This document shows, in pieces, positions 33,776-42,817 of a stretch of 64,000 nucleotides of DNA. Positions within the stretch are counted from its first letter, which is position 1. Each line of letters opens with the position of its first letter. Both the position numbers and the translations under genes were made by a program. Source of the stretch: Caballeronia jiangsuensis (lineage in GTDB: Bacteria > Pseudomonadota > Gammaproteobacteria > Burkholderiales > Burkholderiaceae); contig JFHF01000032.1 in the NCBI GenBank assembly GCA_000648925.1, forward strand, positions 1-64,000, read 5' to 3'. The notes under the pieces were generated by a model. That model ran no database searches. It worked only from the letters and a program-made list of their open reading frames with translations, and was not told where the DNA came from.

Positions 33776-34825
33776 ATGACAGCGATCACTCGCACGCGAC
33801 GACGCGTGCGCGCCTTCTTCGGCGCACCGGAAGCAAGACGCCTCCTTCGTACGCTGATGAGTTGCGCGATCAGTTACGCCGCCGCACGGCTCGCGGCGCT
33901 TCCTGAAGGCTATTGGGCGCTCATCACGACGCTCGTCATCGTGACGCAACCGAGCCTCACGCAAGCCGTCGATACCGCTCGCGATCAGATCATCGGCGCA
34001 TTCATCGGCGCGGTGACGGGCGTGCTCGGTATCGTCGCGATGGAGCGCGGCGCGCCGCCGCTCGCGGTCTTCTCCGTCGCGCTCCTGCCGCTTGCCGCGT
34101 TGAGCGCCAAGCGTCCCGCGTTCAGGCTTGCGTGTGTGACGCTCGTGATCGTCGTGCTGATTCCGGCAGGACCGGGCTCGCCTTTCGAACGGCCCATGCA
34201 CCGCGTGCTGGAGATTCTGATCGGCGCGGCATCGTCGTTCGTCGTGGCGGCGCTCTGGCCGAATCGCGCGCTCACGTCGGCACATGCCAGCGTCGCCGAT
34301 ACCTTGAAGAGCATCGGTCAGTTGATCGGGCTGTATCTATCGGGCGAACAGGACGAAGCGCGCGCGACGCGCCTCGAAAAGCAAAGCACAGACGCGCAAA
34401 AAGCTTTCGACGATGCGTTGAAGGAAGCCGAGCGCGAGCACATCATCGTGCTCGTGCAGAATCGCCGCTCGGATGCCATCGACAAGGCCGCGCCTTTTCT
34501 GCGGCGTCTGCATAGCGATGCGCTCTTTCTCGCGAAGGCGGTGTCGCGTCTCGATCGCGAGACCTGCGCGGCGCGGCTCGGCGCAACGGGCCGCGAATTG
34601 CAGTCGCTGTTCGAGACGCTCGCCAGCGTGCTCGCATCGAATCGTCAGGACGATACGAAACTCGCGCGTGCACGCTCCACCGTGATCGAACTCAAGAACA
34701 TGCTCGCGAAGCAGGAGGCGACGCATGGCGCGCAGGAAGTGGCGCAGTTCGTCGTCGGCCTGATCGTCGCGGATCTCGATGCGTTGATCGCGACGATCTA
34801 TCCGCTCAAGGAGCCATCGGCCTAG
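33776..34825 (+). CDS. FUSC-family membrane protein
   Basis: A 349-residue protein of the fusaric-acid-resistance-like FUSC family. An N-terminal block of six hydrophobic segments (for example YWALITTLVIVTQPSLTQAV and GAFIGAVTGVLGIVAME) is followed by a helical cytoplasmic half with coiled-coil character (residues 180-320). These proteins are predicted efflux or transport components for aromatic acids. ATG at 33776 gives the usual N terminus; ATG at 33707 is an alternative. It overlaps the convergent aldolase gene by 4 bases, and no membrane-fusion partner gene is adjacent. Confidence 0.8.
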   Translation: MTAITRTRRRVRAFFGAPEARRLLRTLMSCAISYAAARLAALPEGYWALITTLVIVTQPSLTQAVDTARDQIIGAFIGAVTGVLGIVAMERGAPPLAVFSVALLPLAALSAKRPAFRLACVTLVIVVLIPAGPGSPFERPMHRVLEILIGAASSFVVAALWPNRALTSAHASVADTLKSIGQLIGLYLSGEQDEARATRLEKQSTDAQKAFDDALKEAEREHIIVLVQNRRSDAIDKAAPFLRRLHSDALFLAKAVSRLDRETCAARLGATGRELQSLFETLASVLASNRQDDTKLARARSTVIELKNMLAKQEATHGAQEVAQFVVGLIVADLDALIATIYPLKEPSA

Positions 34826-36003
34826 CGTGAAAGACCGCGCGCATCGATCGGCCATATGTCCGTCACGCGGCCATTGCGATGGCACACGTATTCGTCGTAG
34901 AGATTCACGGTCGGATCGCAATGTCCGGGCGGCAAGAGTACGCGCTTGCCCACCAGTCCCGCGAAGTCGCCATCGGACTCGTGCTGCGCCTGCAACATGC
35001 CGTGCTCGTCGTTGGCTGAGATATAGGTCAGCGCCGGATCGCCCTTCGCGTCGAGCCAATGCACGCTGCGCGGCAAGCCCGAATCCACTGCGAGCCCTTT
35101 GAGGCCGACATCGCACACGGCCATGCCGGGCCGCGTCGCGCTCATGACGGTGGACAATACGAAAAGGCTGTGACGCCAGCCTGATTCGCCGCCCCAGCCA
35201 ATGCCGCCATAGTCGCCGTCCATGAAGAGATATGAGCCGGGTTGCAGTTCGGTGAAGACGCCGCTCGCGGCATCGAACTCGACGGTGCCGGTGCCGCCGC
35301 CCGTCACGATGCCGCAACGCACGCCGCGTGCATCGAGCGCCTGCACGTAGCGTGCGGCGACATCGGCGGCGCGGTTTGCTTCGTTCTTGCGCGCGGCCCA
35401 GTCGGCGACATGTTGTATACCGCCGTGATATGCCTGGATACCCGCGAAGCGCAACCCGCTCTGCGATGCGATGCCGTCGACGAGCGCGAGCAGCGCGTCC
35501 TCGCTCGTCACGCCGCAGCGATGTTGCCCGGCATCGACTTCAGGCAACACATCGATCGTCACGCCCGCACGCTTTGCCGCGTCGCCGAGCGCCTGCACTT
35601 GCGGCAACGCATCGACGCAAACCGAGAGGCGCACATGCGAGGCCAACTCGACCGCCATGGCCAGTTTGTCCGCGCCGACGAATTCGTTGCTCACATGAAT
35701 GCTCGCGATGCCGGCCGCTGCGAACGGATAGGCCTCCGACAACTTCTGACAGCACACGCCGACCGCGCCCGCTTCGATCTGACGCCTGGCGATCTCGCTG
35801 GACTTGTGCGCCTTTGCATGCGGCCGCAACGCGACGCCATGCCGTGCGGCGAACGCCGACATCGCCGCGAGATTGGCGTCGAAGGCATCGAGATCGATCG
35901 TCAGGGAAGGCGTGGCGACGGATGCGAGCGGGTCGCCCACGCGGGCGGCCGGTGGAGGTGCGAGGGTCATGGCGGGTCGTGTCGATGAGGCGGGATCAGG
36001 CAT
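34822..36003 (-). CDS. PLP-dependent 3-hydroxyaspartate/D-threonine aldolase-type enzyme
   Basis: A 393-residue fold-type III PLP enzyme of the D-threonine aldolase / D-serine dehydratase-like family. The lysine that binds PLP is in RPHAKAHKS (about residues 60-68), and the barrel core includes VTGGGTGTVEF. The metal site is PPGHCDPTVNLYDEY near the C terminus. BhcC, the (3R)-3-hydroxyaspartate aldolase that makes glycine and glyoxylate in the beta-hydroxyaspartate cycle, belongs here and has a similar length. Start at 36003 is uncertain (ATG at 35970 is possible). It is the last gene of the leftward GntR-associated set. Confidence 0.85.
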   Translation of the reverse strand: MPDPASSTRPAMTLAPPPAARVGDPLASVATPSLTIDLDAFDANLAAMSAFAARHGVALRPHAKAHKSSEIARRQIEAGAVGVCCQKLSEAYPFAAAGIASIHVSNEFVGADKLAMAVELASHVRLSVCVDALPQVQALGDAAKRAGVTIDVLPEVDAGQHRCGVTSEDALLALVDGIASQSGLRFAGIQAYHGGIQHVADWAARKNEANRAADVAARYVQALDARGVRCGIVTGGGTGTVEFDAASGVFTELQPGSYLFMDGDYGGIGWGGESGWRHSLFVLSTVMSATRPGMAVCDVGLKGLAVDSGLPRSVHWLDAKGDPALTYISANDEHGMLQAQHESDGDFAGLVGKRVLLPPGHCDPTVNLYDEYVCHRNGRVTDIWPIDARGLSR

Positions 36004-36018
36004 CGATCATAGCGCCGA

Positions 36019-36040
36019 ATTTTGCATGTCGAATGCATAA
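36019..36040. promoter_or_regulatory. Partial copy of the GntR-type palindrome before the aldolase gene
   Basis: ATTTTGCATG at 36019-36028 equals the left half of the perfect palindrome upstream of the aminotransferase gene. ATGCATAA at 36033-36040 is an imperfect right half. It lies just upstream of the aldolase start in the 60-base gap, so the same GntR regulator may act here. Confidence 0.4.
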
Positions 36041-36063
36041 AACCGGTACGCGTGAAGTCGACG

Positions 36064-37302
36064 TCATGCCGGAACTTCCGTTTCGAGGATCGCGCCTTCA
36101 TCTTTGAGCGCATGAATACGCGCATCGTCGAAACCGTATTCGTTGAGCACCTCGGCGGTGTGCTGACCGAGAAGCGGCGCGGGACGCGAAGCCTGTGTCG
36201 ATCCCTCGGAGAAATGGATCGGCAAGCCGAGGCCGCGCATCGGACCCGCGAGCGGATGTTCGGTCTCGACGATCATCCCGCGCGCGATCGCCTGCTCATG
36301 CGACAACGCCTCCGGCACGCCGAGCACTGCGCCGCTCGGCAGGCCGATTTCATCGAAAGCGACGAGCCACTCGTCGGTGGTCCGCTCGACGAGGCGCGCG
36401 CTCAGGATCTCGACGAGCGCCTCGCGATGCGTCAGGCGACCCGCATTGGTCTGAAAGCGCTCGTCTTCGGCGAGGCCGGGAATGTTCAACACGCCGACGA
36501 GCCGCTCGTAGTTACGCTGGTTCGCCGCGCCGATGTTGATCCAGCCGTCGCGCGTGCGAAACGCCTGATACGGCGCGCTCGTCGGATTGGCGGAGCCCGC
36601 TTTCGGCAACACCGTGCCGTCCGCGAAGTAGTTCGCGAAGGCCCAGTACATCTGTTGCAGGCCGGCTTCGAAGAGCGACGTATCGACCATCTGGCCGAGG
36701 CCCGTCGTCTGCTTTCTGGCATAGGCCGCGCTGATGCCGAGCGCCGCCAGGATGCCCGCGTTGATGTCGGTGACGGGCGAGCCCGCCTTGATCGGCGCCT
36801 GTCCTGGTTCGCCGGTCATGCTCATCAGGCCGCTCATGCCCTGCGCGATGAGATCGAAGCCTCCCTTGTCGGCCATCGGCCCGCTGCGGCCGTAACCCGA
36901 AATCGCGCAGTAGATGAGGCCGGGGTTCACCGACTTGAGCGTTTCGTAGCCCATGCCCAGCTTTTCCATCGTGCCGCGCCGGTAGTTCTCCGTCACCACA
37001 TCCGCGCTTGCGAGCATCTTCCTGAGCACATCCTTGCCGCCGTCCGTCTTCAGATTGAGGGCGATGCCGCGCTTGTTGCGGTTCACGATCAAGAACGACG
37101 CGGATTCGCCGCTCGGGAGAATCGGCGCGAAACGCCGGCAATCATCGCCGTTTGGAATTTTTTCGACCTTGATGACATCGGCGCCCATGTCCGCGAGCAT
37201 CATCCCGCAGATCGGCCCCGACATGATGTGTGCAAGCTCGATCACGCGCATGCCTGCAAGCGGCCCCGCGCCGGGTGCGGCCGCCGGTTTCGTGTCTGCC
37301 AT
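36064..37302 (-). CDS. CaiB/BaiF family (class III) CoA-transferase
   Basis: A 412-residue family III CoA-transferase. GMRVIELAHIMSGPICGMMLADMGADVIKVE, read in two halves, is the CoA-binding N terminus. Asp150 in DKGGFDLIAQGMSGLMS is the nucleophile that forms the acyl-anhydride intermediate (Asp169 in formyl-CoA transferase). It moves CoA from an acyl-CoA to a free acid. It is followed one base later by the enoyl-CoA hydratase gene's stop, so the two act on one pathway intermediate. The acid used is unknown. Confidence 0.9.
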   Translation of the reverse strand: MADTKPAAAPGAGPLAGMRVIELAHIMSGPICGMMLADMGADVIKVEKIPNGDDCRRFAPILPSGESASFLIVNRNKRGIALNLKTDGGKDVLRKMLASADVVTENYRRGTMEKLGMGYETLKSVNPGLIYCAISGYGRSGPMADKGGFDLIAQGMSGLMSMTGEPGQAPIKAGSPVTDINAGILAALGISAAYARKQTTGLGQMVDTSLFEAGLQQMYWAFANYFADGTVLPKAGSANPTSAPYQAFRTRDGWINIGAANQRNYERLVGVLNIPGLAEDERFQTNAGRLTHREALVEILSARLVERTTDEWLVAFDEIGLPSGAVLGVPEALSHEQAIARGMIVETEHPLAGPMRGLGLPIHFSEGSTQASRPAPLLGQHTAEVLNEYGFDDARIHALKDEGAILETEVPA

Positions 37303-37303
37303 G

Positions 37304-38086
37304 TCAACGTCCCTTGAACTGCGGTTTGATCTTGTCGAGGAAGGCCTGATAGCCGGTGCGGAAGTCCTCGGTTCCGAAGCACGCGAAGCCTTCGTCGCGC
37401 TCTTGGTCGATGAGTGGCGCGGGATCCATCACGCGGCGCACGAACTGCTTGTGCCAACGCGCGACGAGCGGCGCGCCGTCCGCGATGCGCCGCGCGGTTT
37501 CATACGCGTGCGCGGTCACTTCCCCATCCGCGACGACGCGCGTGACCAGTCCTTTCGCGAGCGCTTCCTTCGCATCGAAAATACGTCCTTCGAGAAGAAT
37601 TTCGAGCGTGACGGCGGGGCCCACGAGACGCACGAGCCCTTCCATTTCCGCATGCGCCATCACGAGACCGAGGTTCTTGATTGGCACGCCGAAGCGGCTC
37701 GATTCGCCGCAAATGCGCAGGTCGCACATCGCCGCGATCTCGAGTCCGCCACCGACGCAGATGCCATGAATCATCGCGACGATCGGATGCCGGCACTGTC
37801 GCAATGCATTCAAAGTGCGATGCATGATCGCGCCATACTCGCGCGCCTGTTCGACATTCGATCGATCCGTGCGGAACTCGCCGATATCGTTGCCCGGCGA
37901 AAACGCTTTCTCGCCCGCGCCACGCAATACGATGCAGCGCACCGTATCGTCGCTGGAAAGGTTCTCGATGGTCTCGCCGAGCGCGCGCCACAAGGGCTTG
38001 GTCATCGCGTTGAGCTTCTCGGGCCGGTCGATCACGACCGTCGAGATATCGCCATCGCGCTCGATCAGGATGGATGGTTCCGCCAC
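37304..38086 (-). CDS. Enoyl-CoA hydratase/isomerase family protein
   Basis: A 260-residue crotonase-fold protein. The oxyanion-hole segments are GAGEKAFSPGNDIGEF and IHGICVGGGLEIAAMCDLRI, both typical. Members hydrate, isomerise or hydrolyse acyl-CoA esters, and the residues here do not decide which. It directly precedes the CoA-transferase gene in transcription order, so CoA activation and hydration of the same acid is the simplest reading. Confidence 0.9.
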   Translation of the reverse strand: MAEPSILIERDGDISTVVIDRPEKLNAMTKPLWRALGETIENLSSDDTVRCIVLRGAGEKAFSPGNDIGEFRTDRSNVEQAREYGAIMHRTLNALRQCRHPIVAMIHGICVGGGLEIAAMCDLRICGESSRFGVPIKNLGLVMAHAEMEGLVRLVGPAVTLEILLEGRIFDAKEALAKGLVTRVVADGEVTAHAYETARRIADGAPLVARWHKQFVRRVMDPAPLIDQERDEGFACFGTEDFRTGYQAFLDKIKPQFKGR

Positions 38087-38102
38087 ATCGCCTCCTCGAA
38101 TT

Positions 38103-38163
38103 GAATGCTGAATGCTGAATGCGTTATCCGATACGGTTCAATGTATGCAAAACGCATTGAACC
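38103..38163. repeat. Triple 7-base repeat and 29-base hairpin between MFS and hydratase genes
   Basis: GAATGCT, GAATGCT and GAATGCG stand in tandem at 38103-38123. They are followed by a perfect 9-base inverted repeat, GGTTCAATG at 38135-38143 and CATTGAACC at 38155-38163, around an 11-base loop that contains TGCAAAA, half of the GntR-type palindrome. No T-run follows, so it looks like an operator or mRNA structure rather than a terminator. Confidence 0.6.
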
Positions 38164-38181
38164 GCCGCCACCACCTCCCGA

Positions 38182-39471
38182 TTACACGAACTTGCGCGCG
38201 TCTGCCGCGTCCTTCTTTTCCTCGTCGGTTTCGAGCGTGCGGTCCGGGCGCATCGTGAACGACAGGATGATGCCGACCGCCATCAGGATCATCGACACGG
38301 TGAACGGCAAATTCCAGTTGCCCGTTCGGTCGATCAGCCAGCCGCCCACGACCGGACTGATGATGGCCGCCAGCGCCGAGCCGGAATTCATGATGCCGGA
38401 TGCGGTACCCGAATGCTTCGGTGCGATATCCATCGGCACGGACCACATCGGGCCGATCGTCATCTCATTGAAGAAGAAGCCGGCCGAGAGACACACCGCC
38501 GCGAGCGTGATCGAGATGTCTGAGATCAGCATGATCGGCGCGAGCGACAGAAGCGTCAGCAGCATGCACGCGCCGACCATCACGTTGCGCGCCAGGCGCA
38601 CATTCCCGCTCTTTCTCAGGATGCGGTCGGTGAGTGAACCGCCGAGCCAGTCGCCGAGCACGCCGGCGAAGAACACGCCCGACGCGAACAGCGCCGACTT
38701 CCCTAGCTGCATGTGATAGCTATGCAGGAAGTATTGCGGAATCCAGCCGAGAAAGAGCCACAGCACCCAGCCATAGCAGAAATACACGGCCGTGACGGGC
38801 GCCATGCGGGCTAGCAGCGTGCGCCACGGCACCGGCGCGCGTTGCTTCACGCCCGAATAAGTCGCGAGCGTCGCGCATTCGGTTTCGGTGATGCGCGGAT
38901 GATCGCGCGGGTTGTCGCGGAAGTAGAAGACCCACGCCAGCGCCCACAGGAAACTGATGATCCCGGTGATGATGAACGCGCCGCGCCAGCTCGTCGCGAC
39001 CATCAGCCAGACGATGAGCGGCGGCGCCACGGCATTACCGATACGTGATGCTGCATGCGTAATACCTTGTGCAAAACCGCGCTGGTCGGCGGGCATCCAG
39101 TTGGACATCGCCCGCGTCGCGGTCGGAAAGGTCGCGCCTTCGCCGAGTCCGAGCAGCACGCGCGCCACGATCAGCGACACGAAGCCGCCCGCGAGACCGG
39201 TCAGCACGGTGGCGCCCGCCCAGATGATCGCGCATAGCGTGAGCGTGCGGCGCGGACCGAAACGGTCGCCCACCCATCCACCGATGATCTGGAACACAAG
39301 ATACGGATACGCGAAGGCAGAAAACACAAAACCGACCTGCGTGTGCGAGAGGCCAAGCTCCGCGCCGAACTGGGCCGCCGCGGTGCTGACATTGACCCGG
39401 TCGATATAGGTGATGAAATACATCGCGCATAGCAGTAACAGAACGCGCGTCGTGGCTCGACGGAACATCAT
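38182..39471 (-). CDS. MFS transporter, anion:cation symporter (ACS) type
   Basis: A 429-residue 12-helix MFS protein. The N terminus LLLLCAMYFITYIDRVNVS and GWVGDRFGPRRTL (the loop 2-3 signature) match the ACS group that imports hexuronates, glucarate, phthalate or other organic acids with protons. It is probably the uptake system for the acid degraded by the surrounding gene set. The 253-base gap after the FAD/Fe-S gene holds only a possible 17-residue peptide. Confidence 0.88.
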   Translation of the reverse strand: MMFRRATTRVLLLLCAMYFITYIDRVNVSTAAAQFGAELGLSHTQVGFVFSAFAYPYLVFQIIGGWVGDRFGPRRTLTLCAIIWAGATVLTGLAGGFVSLIVARVLLGLGEGATFPTATRAMSNWMPADQRGFAQGITHAASRIGNAVAPPLIVWLMVATSWRGAFIITGIISFLWALAWVFYFRDNPRDHPRITETECATLATYSGVKQRAPVPWRTLLARMAPVTAVYFCYGWVLWLFLGWIPQYFLHSYHMQLGKSALFASGVFFAGVLGDWLGGSLTDRILRKSGNVRLARNVMVGACMLLTLLSLAPIMLISDISITLAAVCLSAGFFFNEMTIGPMWSVPMDIAPKHSGTASGIMNSGSALAAIISPVVGGWLIDRTGNWNLPFTVSMILMAVGIILSFTMRPDRTLETDEEKKDAADARKFV

Positions 39472-39594
39472 CGTCTCCTTGTTGGCCGCGTGCGTGCGCG
39501 CGACGCCTTCGCTTTTCGAAAGGCGCCCGATGTCACGGCATGCGGAACTTCGCGTGGTACGTCGGATGAGGACAGCGGCTCGATATGAGCCCGC

Positions 39595-39648
39595 TTATTG
39601 CGTTCTGCGGCGCAGCTTGCGAATGCGTGGTTTGCGCGGTGATGTCAT
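39595..39648 (-). CDS. Possible 17-residue basic peptide
   Basis: ATG at 39648 is preceded by CAGGAGACAAGCG, a good ribosome site, and the frame encodes MTSPRKPRIRKLRRRTQ before a TAA. About half the residues are Lys or Arg. Nothing else in the 253-base gap between the FAD/Fe-S and MFS genes looks coding. It may be a translated leader or a false ORF. Confidence 0.25.
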   Translation of the reverse strand: MTSPRKPRIRKLRRRTQ

Positions 39649-39724
39649 CGCTTGTCTCCTGGGTCGCGGCTCGTTTGCTGTCCGCTGTTTTGCTTCGGTG
39701 AATGAAACTCTGGTCCTGCCGTCG

Positions 39725-42700
39725 TCAATCCTTTGCGTCGAGCGCCATCGCCAGAACGCGTGCGACATGCAGCGCTTCTCTTTGCGCACCGTCCGCGATC
39801 TGATGACGGCAGCTCGTCCCGTCCGCCACGATCAGGGCATCAGGTGCCGCACGCACGGTCGGCAATAGCGACAGTTCCGCCATCGCCTGCGACGCGGCGT
39901 AGTGCTCCGCTTCATAGCCAAAGCTGCCCGCCATGCCGCAGCATGACGATTCGATCGTCTTCACTTCGAGCCCCGGAATCCAGCCGAGCACTTTCTCGAC
40001 GGGGCGCACGGCATCGAATGCCTTTTGATGGCAATGGCCATGCAGCAACGCTTTCGATCGATCCAGCGCCTTGAGCTTCGGCCGCAAGCGCCCTGCCGCC
40101 TCTTCGCGCACGAGGAACTCCTCGAACAGAAACGACACGCGCGCGAGGTCGCGAGCGCTATCGCCATAGCCGTATCCGAGAAACTCGTCGCGCAACGAGA
40201 GCAGGCACGACGGTTCCAGTCCGACGATCGCCACGCCACGTTCGACATACGGCATGAGCGCATCGAGCGCGCGGCGCGCTTCGGCCTTCGCTTCATCGAC
40301 GAGACCCGCCGAGAGGAACGTGCGTCCGCAACACAGCGGCCGCTCGCCCGCCTTGATGTTCAGATGAACCGTGTAGCCGGCCGATTCGAGCACGCGCTTT
40401 GCGGCCCGCGCGTTCTCCGGCTCCATGTAGTTGTTGAAGGTATCGACGAAGAGCAGGACTTCGTTAGTCGCAGATGCCACCGGTTTGCTGGCCGCATCGG
40501 TGAGGAAGGGCTTCGCAAAGCGCGGGAGCATTCGCTCCGGCGCGAGGCCGAGCCTGGACTTGAGCCAGCGTGCAACGCCCGGCATATTCGCTTCGAACGC
40601 GTTCGACAGCGCCGGCATGCGGCTCGCATACGGCGCATAGCGCGGCAGGAACGCAATCAATCGCTCGCGCAGGCGCAGGCCATGACGCTCGGTCCACGCG
40701 GCGCGCGCCTCGATCTTGATGCGCGCCATATCGACGCCTGTCGGGCAATCACGCTTGCAACCTTTGCACGACACGCACAGATCGAGCACATCCTTCACAT
40801 CCTGACTCGCGAGCCCGTCATCGCCCAACTGTCCCGACAGCGCGAGCCGCAACGTGTTCGCACGGCCGCGCGTGAGATGCTGCTCGTCCTTCGTGATGCG
40901 ATAGCTCGGGCACATCGTGCCCGCATCGAACTTGCGGCAATGACCGTTGTTGTTGCACATCTCGACCGCTTTCGCGAGTCCGCCCGACAGATCGCCGCCC
41001 GACCCCGCCGCACCCTCTTCGCCCGTCGATGGATCACGCGTCACGTTCCATGCGGACCAGTCGAGCCGCGGCGTCATCGCGCGCTCGCGATAAGAAGGCG
41101 GAAAGCGGAAGTTGCGCGCATCGTCCATCTTCGGCGGAGCGACGATTCGATCCGGGCTCAAGCGGTTCTCCGGATCGAAGAGCTGCTTGATCTCGCGAAA
41201 GGCCTGATTGATACGCGGGCCGTATTGCCACGCAACCCATTCGCCGCGACACAGGCCGTCGCCGTGTTCGCCCGAGAATGCGCCCTTGTATTCGCGCACC
41301 ATCGCCGCGGCCTCTTCCGCGATCGCGCGCATTTTGATGGCCCCGTCGCGGCGCATGTCGAGAATCGGCCTCACATGCAGCGTGCCGACGCTCGCATGCG
41401 CATACCACGTACCTTCGGTTCCGTGCTGCCTGAAGACTTCGGTCAGCCGGCTCGTGTACTCGGCCAGATGTTCGAGCGGCACCGCGCAATCCTCGATGAA
41501 GGACACCGGCTTGCCGTCGCCCTTCATGCTCATCATGATGTTGAGACCCGCCTTGCGCACTTCCCACAGCGCTTTTTGCGGACCCGCATCGGGCATCTGC
41601 ACGACCGAGCCGGGCAAGCCGAGATCGCTCATCAGTTCGACGAGTTGCGCGAGCTTCGCGACTTGGACATCGTGATCCGCGCCCGCGAACTCGACGAGCA
41701 GGATCGCTTTCGGCTCGCCGACCAAAGCCTTTTCGATCACGGGACGGAAGGCGGGATTCGACATCGCGAGATCGATCATCGTGCGATCGACGAGTTCCAC
41801 CGCGACCGGTCCGAGCTTCACGATGTGCTGCGTCATGTCCATCGCATCGTAGAAGCTCGGGAAGTTCACTACGCCGAGCGTCTTGTGCGCGGGCAGCGGC
41901 GCGAGCTTCAACGTCAGTTGACGGCTGAACGCAAGCGTGCCTTCCGAACCGACAAGCAGATTCGCGAGATTCGGCTCGCCGTCGGCGCTGAAAGCGAGCG
42001 GGCTCTGGCAATCGAAGAGATCGAGGTTGTAGCCTGCGACGCGCCGGAGCACCTTGGGGATGTGCTCGCGCATTTCCTGCTGCTCGCGCAGCGCGATACC
42101 ACGCACGCCGTCGACGAGATCGCGCATACGTGCATCGTTCGTCATGGTCGAGAGCTTGCCGAAGCGCGCTTCGTGACCATCGGCGAGGATCGCGTCGATC
42201 GCATCGACGTTATGCACCATGATCCCGTATTCCATCGAGCGCGAGCCGCACGAGTTGTTGCCCGCCATGCCGCCAATCGTGCATTGCGCACTCGTCGAAA
42301 CGTCCACCGGGAACCACAAACCGTGCGGCCTGAGCCACGCGTTCAGATGATCGAGCACGACGCCCGGTTCGACCGTGACCGTGCGTGCATCCTTGTCGAA
42401 ATGAACGATGTTGTTGAGCCACTTCGTCGTGTCGATGACGAGCGCCTCGCCGACCGTCTGCCCGCACTGGCTCGTGCCCGCGCCGCGCGCGAGCACGTTC
42501 GCGTGGCTGTCGCGCGCAATCTGCAATGCAAGGCGCAAATCGTCCTGATCCTTCGGCACGACGACGCCGAGCGGCATGATCTGATAGATCGACGCATCGG
42601 TGGCGTAGCGCCCGCGCGATGCGCGATCGAACATCACATCGCCTTTCAGCTCGCGTTGCAGTCGCGCCTGCAGCGGCGTCGGCGTGGACCCGGTCCGCGC

Positions 42701-42763
42701 ACGCGCGGAAGCGGGCATCAAATGAATCGGCTTGACGAGCCGGTCTGTAGGGGAATTGAGCAT
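39725..42763 (-). CDS. FAD- and Fe-S-containing D-2-hydroxyacid dehydrogenase (YdiJ-like)
   Basis: A 1012-residue fusion. Residues 60-290 are a FAD-binding PCMH domain (RGAGTSQCGQTVGEALVID; TIGGMAGNNSCGSRSMEYGI), followed by the substrate lobe (VGSEGTLAFSRQLTLKLAP; SGEHGDGLCRGEW). A ferredoxin-like part has CVSCKGCKRDCPTGV, and two CCG-type domains have LCCGRTF and SSCCGMAG. E. coli YdiJ, a D-2-hydroxyglutarate dehydrogenase, has this length and layout. The enzyme would oxidise a D-2-hydroxy acid to the keto acid and pass electrons to the quinone pool. Substrate in this operon is unknown. Confidence 0.88.
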   Translation of the reverse strand: MLNSPTDRLVKPIHLMPASARARTGSTPTPLQARLQRELKGDVMFDRASRGRYATDASIYQIMPLGVVVPKDQDDLRLALQIARDSHANVLARGAGTSQCGQTVGEALVIDTTKWLNNIVHFDKDARTVTVEPGVVLDHLNAWLRPHGLWFPVDVSTSAQCTIGGMAGNNSCGSRSMEYGIMVHNVDAIDAILADGHEARFGKLSTMTNDARMRDLVDGVRGIALREQQEMREHIPKVLRRVAGYNLDLFDCQSPLAFSADGEPNLANLLVGSEGTLAFSRQLTLKLAPLPAHKTLGVVNFPSFYDAMDMTQHIVKLGPVAVELVDRTMIDLAMSNPAFRPVIEKALVGEPKAILLVEFAGADHDVQVAKLAQLVELMSDLGLPGSVVQMPDAGPQKALWEVRKAGLNIMMSMKGDGKPVSFIEDCAVPLEHLAEYTSRLTEVFRQHGTEGTWYAHASVGTLHVRPILDMRRDGAIKMRAIAEEAAAMVREYKGAFSGEHGDGLCRGEWVAWQYGPRINQAFREIKQLFDPENRLSPDRIVAPPKMDDARNFRFPPSYRERAMTPRLDWSAWNVTRDPSTGEEGAAGSGGDLSGGLAKAVEMCNNNGHCRKFDAGTMCPSYRITKDEQHLTRGRANTLRLALSGQLGDDGLASQDVKDVLDLCVSCKGCKRDCPTGVDMARIKIEARAAWTERHGLRLRERLIAFLPRYAPYASRMPALSNAFEANMPGVARWLKSRLGLAPERMLPRFAKPFLTDAASKPVASATNEVLLFVDTFNNYMEPENARAAKRVLESAGYTVHLNIKAGERPLCCGRTFLSAGLVDEAKAEARRALDALMPYVERGVAIVGLEPSCLLSLRDEFLGYGYGDSARDLARVSFLFEEFLVREEAAGRLRPKLKALDRSKALLHGHCHQKAFDAVRPVEKVLGWIPGLEVKTIESSCCGMAGSFGYEAEHYAASQAMAELSLLPTVRAAPDALIVADGTSCRHQIADGAQREALHVARVLAMALDAKD

Positions 42764-42817
42764 CGTCGCTGTCGGTGAGTGCCAGAGCGCTGTGCGGTTC
42801 GTGGCCTTATGAATGCG

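Noticed and set aside
38103-38163. Start of a CRISPR array
   Set aside because: The repeats are 7 bases and tandem without spacers; no cas genes are present.
40025-42778. 917-codon open frame on the plus strand
   Set aside because: It is antisense to the FAD/Fe-S dehydrogenase, with an Arg/His-rich composition typical of GC-rich shadow frames and no domain.
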